A stretch of DNA of 57,417 bases from Butyrivibrio sp. (GTDB lineage Bacteria; Bacillota; Clostridia; Lachnospirales; Lachnospiraceae). A program made the position numbers and the translations under genes. Each line of letters begins with the position of its first letter. Positions within the stretch are counted from its first letter, which is position 1. Shown in pieces: positions 52,659-57,417 of this stretch. Under the pieces are notes generated by a model that worked only from the letters and a program-made list of their open reading frames with translations, was not told where the DNA came from and searched no databases. Location: positions 1 through 57,417 of the forward strand of contig JAKVKH010000025.1 of the NCBI GenBank assembly GCA_022486625.1. Reading direction: 5' to 3'.

Positions 52659-54311
52659 CTATTCTGCCAGTTTCAGGCTGAAAATATCAAACCAGTAACG
52701 CTCATACATACAACTGCCCTCATCTTCAGCTACAATGTCATTTTCTTCTTTCCACTGATTCAGGATATCCTGCCTGGAATTAAAACTCCCGAGGAAAATT
52801 ACCTGATCCCCCTCTTCCAGCCATTTTCTGATCTGTGACGCATCAGATATTGTATCCAGTCCGGTCATCACCTTACAGATCATTGCTTCCGGCTCACTTC
52901 CATACAGATATACAGTTTCCTCATTTCCTCTTGCATAGGATACCAGCGCCTGCACATGCCCGAAATTACATACAATTTTCGTATCCTTTGGGAGTTTTGA
53001 AAGCTGCTCCTGCGTGTTTTCCATCTGTACTTTCTTATACAGTTCATTTCCCCGGAACGCATGAAAGTCTCTGATTCCGGTCAGCACGAATATGACAACT
53101 GCTGCCATATACAGAACCTGAATTTTTTTTTGTTTCTGCATGCCTGTATCCTGCTGCAGAAGTCCTGCAAGAATAGCAAATGAAAGCCAGAATGCCCCAC
53201 ATGCAGGCAACATATATCGATAGACAAATACCGGCCTGATCAGTGCAGATGCGATAAAACCTGCCGCAACAAGCCCCAGCATGATTCCCATGCAGAACAG
53301 CGCAAACTGCAGCTTCAGTTTTTTTTCTCTTTCCTGACTGCTCTTTAAATGCATGAATGCGGCAATCAAAAATACTGCAAATATTCCAAACAGCAGTACT
53401 GCCATAAATGTACTCAGATAATCGTCCGTGAACGCAGGTTTAAACAAAAATCTGATGCACCCGCCAATACTCCTCCACGTCAATGGCTGAATCCAGTAAC
53501 TGGCTTTCACAGAGTGCACCTGCATCGCGACTGCCCTGATCCATGGAAGGAATGCCAGTACGGTCACATTCATGCAGATCACAACAGTCCCAAGTCCCCG
53601 GTAATCCATACATGAATTTTCTCCGCTCTGCATCCTGCCGGATAATATCACCTGTGTAATCATCCAGATCATCAGCAGAAGGTACAATACACCAACTGCA
53701 ATACAGGCATAGTAATGGGTATAACAGGCAGCTATCCCGAAAAGCAGCATCAGTATCCCGTTTTTCACATCCCACCTGCCATACCCTGAGATGCTGTCTT
53801 TCATAATTTCATATGCATGAAGCGCTGCTGCTGTCACAAAGAACAGCGCCCAGCTGTACATCCTGACTTCTACCGTGTAATCAGCCATCTGAGGCATAGT
53901 CACCACACAGAAAGAGAAAAGTCCGGCAGTCAGCCATCCGAAATTTCTGCGAAGCAGCATCAGCGAATACAGCAAAATAAGCCAAAACGGAAGCACTGAA
54001 GTAAGTTTTGCAATGACAATGGGATTTGCTGCCGGGACGAAGGCTTTGCCTGTAAGAAGAGCTGCCCGGACCAGAATATAGTATAGCGGCGGGTGCACAT
54101 CCTGTGCTGTCAGACTGATCAGCTGTGCAACAGGCCTTTCTGAAAATTCCATGGTAAAAAGTTCATCATACCAGATATCTTTTCCGGTACAGAGCGTCAT
54201 GGAGCAGATCAGGAATACAGCCGTCAAAAGAAAGAGCGCTGCTCCTGTACTGTCTGGTATACTGAATTTCCATTTACGGTCGGATCGGTTTGCTTCGGAT
54301 CTTTTTTCCAT
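52659..54311 (-). CDS. GT39/GT83-like membrane glycosyltransferase
   Basis: A 550-residue protein with about eleven to twelve helices and a soluble C-terminal part (about 415-550). The first loop has KDIWYDELFTMEF and DVHPPLYYIL, the acidic metal/donor-binding motif of lipid-phosphate-sugar dependent glycosyltransferases such as protein O-mannosyltransferases and ArnT. It should move a sugar from a lipid carrier to a protein or surface glycan outside the membrane. It precedes the GH42 gene by 28 bases on the same strand. The acceptor is unknown. Confidence 0.88.
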   Translation of the reverse strand: MEKRSEANRSDRKWKFSIPDSTGAALFLLTAVFLICSMTLCTGKDIWYDELFTMEFSERPVAQLISLTAQDVHPPLYYILVRAALLTGKAFVPAANPIVIAKLTSVLPFWLILLYSLMLLRRNFGWLTAGLFSFCVVTMPQMADYTVEVRMYSWALFFVTAAALHAYEIMKDSISGYGRWDVKNGILMLLFGIAACYTHYYACIAVGVLYLLLMIWMITQVILSGRMQSGENSCMDYRGLGTVVICMNVTVLAFLPWIRAVAMQVHSVKASYWIQPLTWRSIGGCIRFLFKPAFTDDYLSTFMAVLLFGIFAVFLIAAFMHLKSSQEREKKLKLQFALFCMGIMLGLVAAGFIASALIRPVFVYRYMLPACGAFWLSFAILAGLLQQDTGMQKQKKIQVLYMAAVVIFVLTGIRDFHAFRGNELYKKVQMENTQEQLSKLPKDTKIVCNFGHVQALVSYARGNEETVYLYGSEPEAMICKVMTGLDTISDASQIRKWLEEGDQVIFLGSFNSRQDILNQWKEENDIVAEDEGSCMYERYWFDIFSLKLAE

Positions 54312-54367
54312 CAGTTAATCTGTTCTCCCTGTATATATACTGATTCTATTATACATGATATTTTCAT

Positions 54368-54404
54368 AAAAAAAAGGCGATTGCCTTTCAGCAAACGCCT
54401 TTTT
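54368..54404 (-). terminator. Terminator of thrS
   Basis: Read leftward, AAAGGCG pairs with CGCCTTT, and the 3' arm continues into eight T residues, 16 bases after the stop. Confidence 0.85.
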
Positions 54405-54419
54405 CACATCTAGCACTGA

Positions 54420-56201
54420 TTACTCTGCAGAGTCAATCAGATCCAGGCTGTATTCTTCATTCATCTTTCTGCACATTGCAACAAACTGATCCAGCGGAAC
54501 ATTCTGAATCTGCTTATTGGAACCGCGTACGTTGATGGATACTGTATTTTCAGCAGCTTCCTTGTCACCAAGAACGATGATGTACGGATCCTTGTAGTTC
54601 TTATATTTCTTGATCTTTTCCTTCATATTGTTATCCGTATAATCCACTTCTGCACGGATACGGTTCTTACGAAGAAGTGCCACAACCTTTTTGGCATAAT
54701 CATTGTGCTCTGTACGAATCGGTACAACACCTACCTGATAAGGAGACAGCCAGAACGGGAACGCGCCCTTGAAGTTCTCGATCAGAATACCGATGAAACG
54801 CTCCATGGAGCCGAATATTGCACGATGGATCATAACCGGCTGCTTTAAGGAGCCGTCACTTGCCACATACTTCAGTCCAAAGTTCAACGGCAGCTGGAAG
54901 TCCAGCTGGATTGTACCCATCTGCCATTCTCTTCCGAGTGCATCTTTCATCTTCAGATCAATCTTCGGACCATAGAACGCACCGTCACCTTCATTAATCT
55001 CATAATTGCCTTCACCGTATTTCTTATTCAGAATATTCTTTAAAGAAGCCTCTGCACGATTCCATAATTCAATATCTCCCATGAAGTCATCCGGTCTTGT
55101 GGACAGTTCCGCGATATAGGTCAGTCCAAAGGTTCCGTAGATCTGGCCTGCGATATCCATGATATCACCGATCTCGTCTTCAATCTGTTCTTCAGCCAAC
55201 AGTGTGTGATCATCATCCTGACGGAACATCTGAACACGGAACAGGCCGTTAAGCTCTCCTGATTTTTCCTTTCTGTGAATGACATCCATCTCACTGAAAC
55301 GAAGCGGAAGATCCTTATAGGATCTTGGCTGTCTCTTATAGACCATGATGGCATTCGGGCAGTTCATCGGCTTGCAGGCATATACGTCACTGTCATCCTC
55401 TGCTGCATTGTCACCGGGGATAATGAACATATTGTCCTGATAATGTGCCCAGTGTCCGCTGGTCTCCCACAGCTTCTTATTGTTGATAACCGGAGCGGAA
55501 ATTTCCTGATAATCATGTTCTTCGTGGATGCCCCTCCAGAAATCTGCAAGTGCATTGAAGAGCTTCCATCCTCTCGGAAGCCAGTACGGCATACCGGGTG
55601 CTGTCTCATCGAACATGAACAGATCCAGCTGCGGTCCGATTTTCTTATGATCACGTTCCATTGCTTCCTGTACCAGACGGATATGCTCCTTGAGTTCATC
55701 CTTGGACGGGAATGCATATACATAAATTCTCTGCAGCTGATCGCGGTGTTCATCACCTCTCCAGTAGGAACCGGATACGGATTTGATCTTGAATGCCGCA
55801 TTCATCAGTTCCTGAGAATTTTCCACGTGAGGTCCTCTGCACAGATCCACATAATCCTCTCCGGTATAATAGATGGTAATCTTCTCATCTTCCGGAAGAT
55901 CCTGAATCAGTTCTGTCTTAAATTTCTGATCCCTGAAGATTTCCAGTGCTTCCTGCCTGGAAACTTCTTTTCTGATCCATGCTTCTCTTCTCTTAAGGAT
56001 TTCACGCATCTTATTTTCAATGCTGTCAAAATCCTCTTTATTCAGCGTTCTGGGAAGTACGAAATCATAATAAAATCCATCTGCAATCTGCGGTCCGATT
56101 GCATACTGTACGTTTTCCTTACCGAACATTTCAATCACAGCCTTTGCAAGGATGTGTGAAAGGGAATGACGGTAAACTTCAAGATATTCTTCTCTGGTCA
56201 T
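54420..56201 (-). CDS. thrS: Threonyl-tRNA synthetase without the TGS domain
   Basis: A 593-residue class II synthetase that charges tRNA-Thr. The editing domain begins at once with HSLSHILAKAV (HXXXH near residue 12) and the later DLCRGPHVENS supplies its cysteine. The catalytic core carries the zinc ligands (PMNCPNAI, then DDHTL, then MIHRAIFGSMERF as motif 3) and the anticodon-binding domain follows. The N-terminal TGS domain of about 60 residues found in most bacterial ThrRS is absent. A T-box leader and terminator end just upstream, so no missing exon-like piece exists. GGAGG lies before the ATG. Confidence 0.96.
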   Translation of the reverse strand: MTREEYLEVYRHSLSHILAKAVIEMFGKENVQYAIGPQIADGFYYDFVLPRTLNKEDFDSIENKMREILKRREAWIRKEVSRQEALEIFRDQKFKTELIQDLPEDEKITIYYTGEDYVDLCRGPHVENSQELMNAAFKIKSVSGSYWRGDEHRDQLQRIYVYAFPSKDELKEHIRLVQEAMERDHKKIGPQLDLFMFDETAPGMPYWLPRGWKLFNALADFWRGIHEEHDYQEISAPVINNKKLWETSGHWAHYQDNMFIIPGDNAAEDDSDVYACKPMNCPNAIMVYKRQPRSYKDLPLRFSEMDVIHRKEKSGELNGLFRVQMFRQDDDHTLLAEEQIEDEIGDIMDIAGQIYGTFGLTYIAELSTRPDDFMGDIELWNRAEASLKNILNKKYGEGNYEINEGDGAFYGPKIDLKMKDALGREWQMGTIQLDFQLPLNFGLKYVASDGSLKQPVMIHRAIFGSMERFIGILIENFKGAFPFWLSPYQVGVVPIRTEHNDYAKKVVALLRKNRIRAEVDYTDNNMKEKIKKYKNYKDPYIIVLGDKEAAENTVSINVRGSNKQIQNVPLDQFVAMCRKMNEEYSLDLIDSAE

Positions 56202-56311
56202 CTTTTTTCCTCCATCTTACTTTGAAACTTCGTGCGGGTCCTGACTCTGCTTTGTTTCGATCAGCAGACGCCACCTGCGTTTTCTCGGCCGCGTTGCTCT
56301 TCTGATCGCAC

Positions 56312-56590
56312 AAAAAAGTCCCCTGCACTACATTAATTGTAATGCAAGGGACGTTGCTCACGCGGTTCCACCCTGCTTGCCGGATCTGAAACTTAAGTTT
56401 CACTTCTGGCCGCTCAATGTGATGATAACGGAATCACCGGACCGGATTGGGGTCTCTCAGAGTTAGTTTTCTGACAGTTCTGAAAAGATCCTGCGATCTT
56501 CCGCTTACTGCGGCTGTGGTGCTCTCAGCCTGTGCACCATTCTCTGTAGCTCTTTCCTGTCTTACTCTTCTCATCAACGATTTGAATCTT
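56312..56590 (-). ncRNA. T-box leader controlling thrS
   Basis: Read leftward, a stem I region begins near 56578 with GATGAGAAGAGTAAGACAGG and carries the distal AGAGAATGG and GGCTGAGAGC elements. The conserved T-box sequence AGGGTGGAACCGCG is at 56361-56374, and a terminator stem follows at 56318-56352 with six T residues at 56312-56317. Uncharged tRNA-Thr should bind the leader and prevent termination. I could not fix the threonine specifier codon by eye. A candidate promoter is TTTACA, 17 bases, TAAAAG near 56588-56616. Confidence 0.9.
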
Positions 56591-56659
56591 TTATTTACGG
56601 ATGACTGAATTGTAAATCAGTCTTCCTGTTTTGTAAAGCATCTTTTCAAAAACAGCAGC

Positions 56660-57184
56660 TTACTGCTCTTCTGCCTGGTTCTTCATCCTGCCATGACACT
56701 TCTTATACTTCTTGCCGCTTCCGCACGGGCAGGGATCATTCGGATAAATCTTTACTGAATTTCTGACTGTCTTGGAATTCTTCTGTTCCCTGTAGAGTTC
56801 CTTCAGTTTATCCTCTGAGAAGATGCTCTTCCACTGTTCAAGGCCATACAGCCAGTCAGCTCCTGCTGCTACCATATTTTTGTACAGAAGCTCTCTGTCA
56901 AATACCAGATTGACTTCTGTATCTTCTTCCATGGTTTCAATTGGATTGCGGAGCTTAAGGCTCTCATCAATGCCGTCCAGAAATCCTGTCATAGTCATGA
57001 TGTCAACATCATACTTTTCTGCAAGCTCCTTGACCGTTCCTCTTACTTCTTCATCCGGATTTGTCAGAAGCTTCTCATATATACTGCGTTCTATCTGAAA
57101 ATACTGTGTCCACAGTTTCTGAAGTTCATTCTTATTAGCGGTCTCTGAATAAGCCATATCACGCCACTGTTGTAATAATGCCAT
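56660..57184 (-). CDS. SEC-C motif protein
   Basis: A 174-residue protein. The C-terminal [17 protein letters not shown] is a zinc-binding SEC-C motif, as at the end of SecA, where it contacts SecB or ribosomes. The first 130 residues are mostly helical with no recognised fold. AGGA lies eight bases before the ATG. It is 70 bases upstream of the T-box leader on the same strand. In other proteins the motif marks interaction with nucleic acid or ribosomes; the function here is unknown. No further gene is seen in the remaining 233 bases. Confidence 0.88.
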   Translation of the reverse strand: MALLQQWRDMAYSETANKNELQKLWTQYFQIERSIYEKLLTNPDEEVRGTVKELAEKYDVDIMTMTGFLDGIDESLKLRNPIETMEEDTEVNLVFDRELLYKNMVAAGADWLYGLEQWKSIFSEDKLKELYREQKNSKTVRNSVKIYPNDPCPCGSGKKYKKCHGRMKNQAEEQ

Positions 57185-57417
57185 AATTTTTTCCTGCTTT
57201 CTTAATATATTGATTTTATGACAGAAGCTTCCCCCCTGCCTCCTGTAAAATGAGATGCCATTGCACCTGATTTCGATACGATACCCATTTTATAATATTT
57301 CTGCCTGATTGTAAATATCTCAACTTTCCCAGCAAACATTTCCAAATAAAGCCTGTATAAATGAGGCTTGAGACATCATCCATTCAGTGACTTTACTTTT
57401 GATGAAGGATGTGATAT

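Noticed and set aside
1..57417. CRISPR array, insertion sequence or prophage
   Set aside because: No regular direct repeats with spacers, no transposase or integrase motifs and no phage structural genes were seen on either strand.

Overview
The window looks like a chromosomal segment of a gut-type member of the Clostridia, most likely Lachnospiraceae. The grounds are moderate GC, strong GGAGG-type ribosome binding sites, a T-box ahead of thrS, an EFR1-type flavodoxin-ferredoxin, a TIGR04002/TIGR04100-type pair, a type I c-di-GMP riboswitch, and many MATE and AraC genes. Family assignment rests on recognising proteins and motifs by eye; no search was run.

Layout. (1) 1-3.8 kb: a sugar ABC importer (binding lipoprotein and first permease) whose second permease is only a 56-codon stub in front of a terminator. 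An AraC regulator is divergent from it across an inverted repeat. (2) 3.8-17.2 kb: one tight leftward run of seven genes. It starts with a GPH-family sugar symporter, then GH78 alpha-L-rhamnosidase, GH42 beta-galactosidase, a 707-residue protein of unknown family with a serine-hydrolase-like GGSGG motif, a GH43-type enzyme, a second rhamnosidase-like six-hairpin enzyme and a DUF5060/apiosidase-like hydrolase. None has a signal peptide, so the cell probably imports small rhamnose- and galactose-containing glycosides and takes them apart in the cytosol. A second AraC gene is divergent and a GH3 glucosidase follows. (3) 20-26.7 kb: two MATE exporters with local regulators, a DUF1848 protein with a C-terminal CX3CX2C motif, and a lipoprotein with two stefin-like (cystatin) QVVAG repeats. 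(4) 26.9-31.5 kb: cold-shock protein, higBA toxin-antitoxin, a TetR / flavodoxin-ferredoxin / small diheme-type membrane protein operon, and an epoxide-hydrolase-like gene divergent from a TetR gene.

(5) 31.5-41.9 kb: an aberrant G3E GTPase, LysR and metE; a patatin; an FMN-reductase-like flavoprotein; MATE, Nudix and EamA genes; and a radical SAM/ECF S-component pair that may be a queuine salvage unit. (6) 42.0-44.7 kb: tRNA-Gly(GCC), then a c-di-GMP-I riboswitch with its own terminator controlling a secreted M14 carboxypeptidase, then a TraX-family acyltransferase-like protein. (7) 44.7-50.5 kb: TrkH and TrkA potassium uptake; a four-gene cluster (zinc-ribbon membrane protein, DUF5685, J-domain protein, flavodoxin); and a 56-residue FeoB-associated-type Cys-rich protein with its own promoter and palindrome. 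(8) 50.5-57.4 kb: a second GH42, a GT39-like membrane glycosyltransferase, thrS lacking the TGS domain under a T-box, and a SEC-C protein.

The most interesting items are the tandem stefin-like lipoprotein, the DUF5685 protein with two Asp-rich motifs placed as in squalene/phytoene synthases beside a J-protein, the unknown hydrolase inside the rhamnoside operon, the c-di-GMP-controlled carboxypeptidase, the minimal redox operon, and the orphan Cys-rich iron-type gene. No CRISPR array, insertion sequence, phage gene or replication origin was seen.
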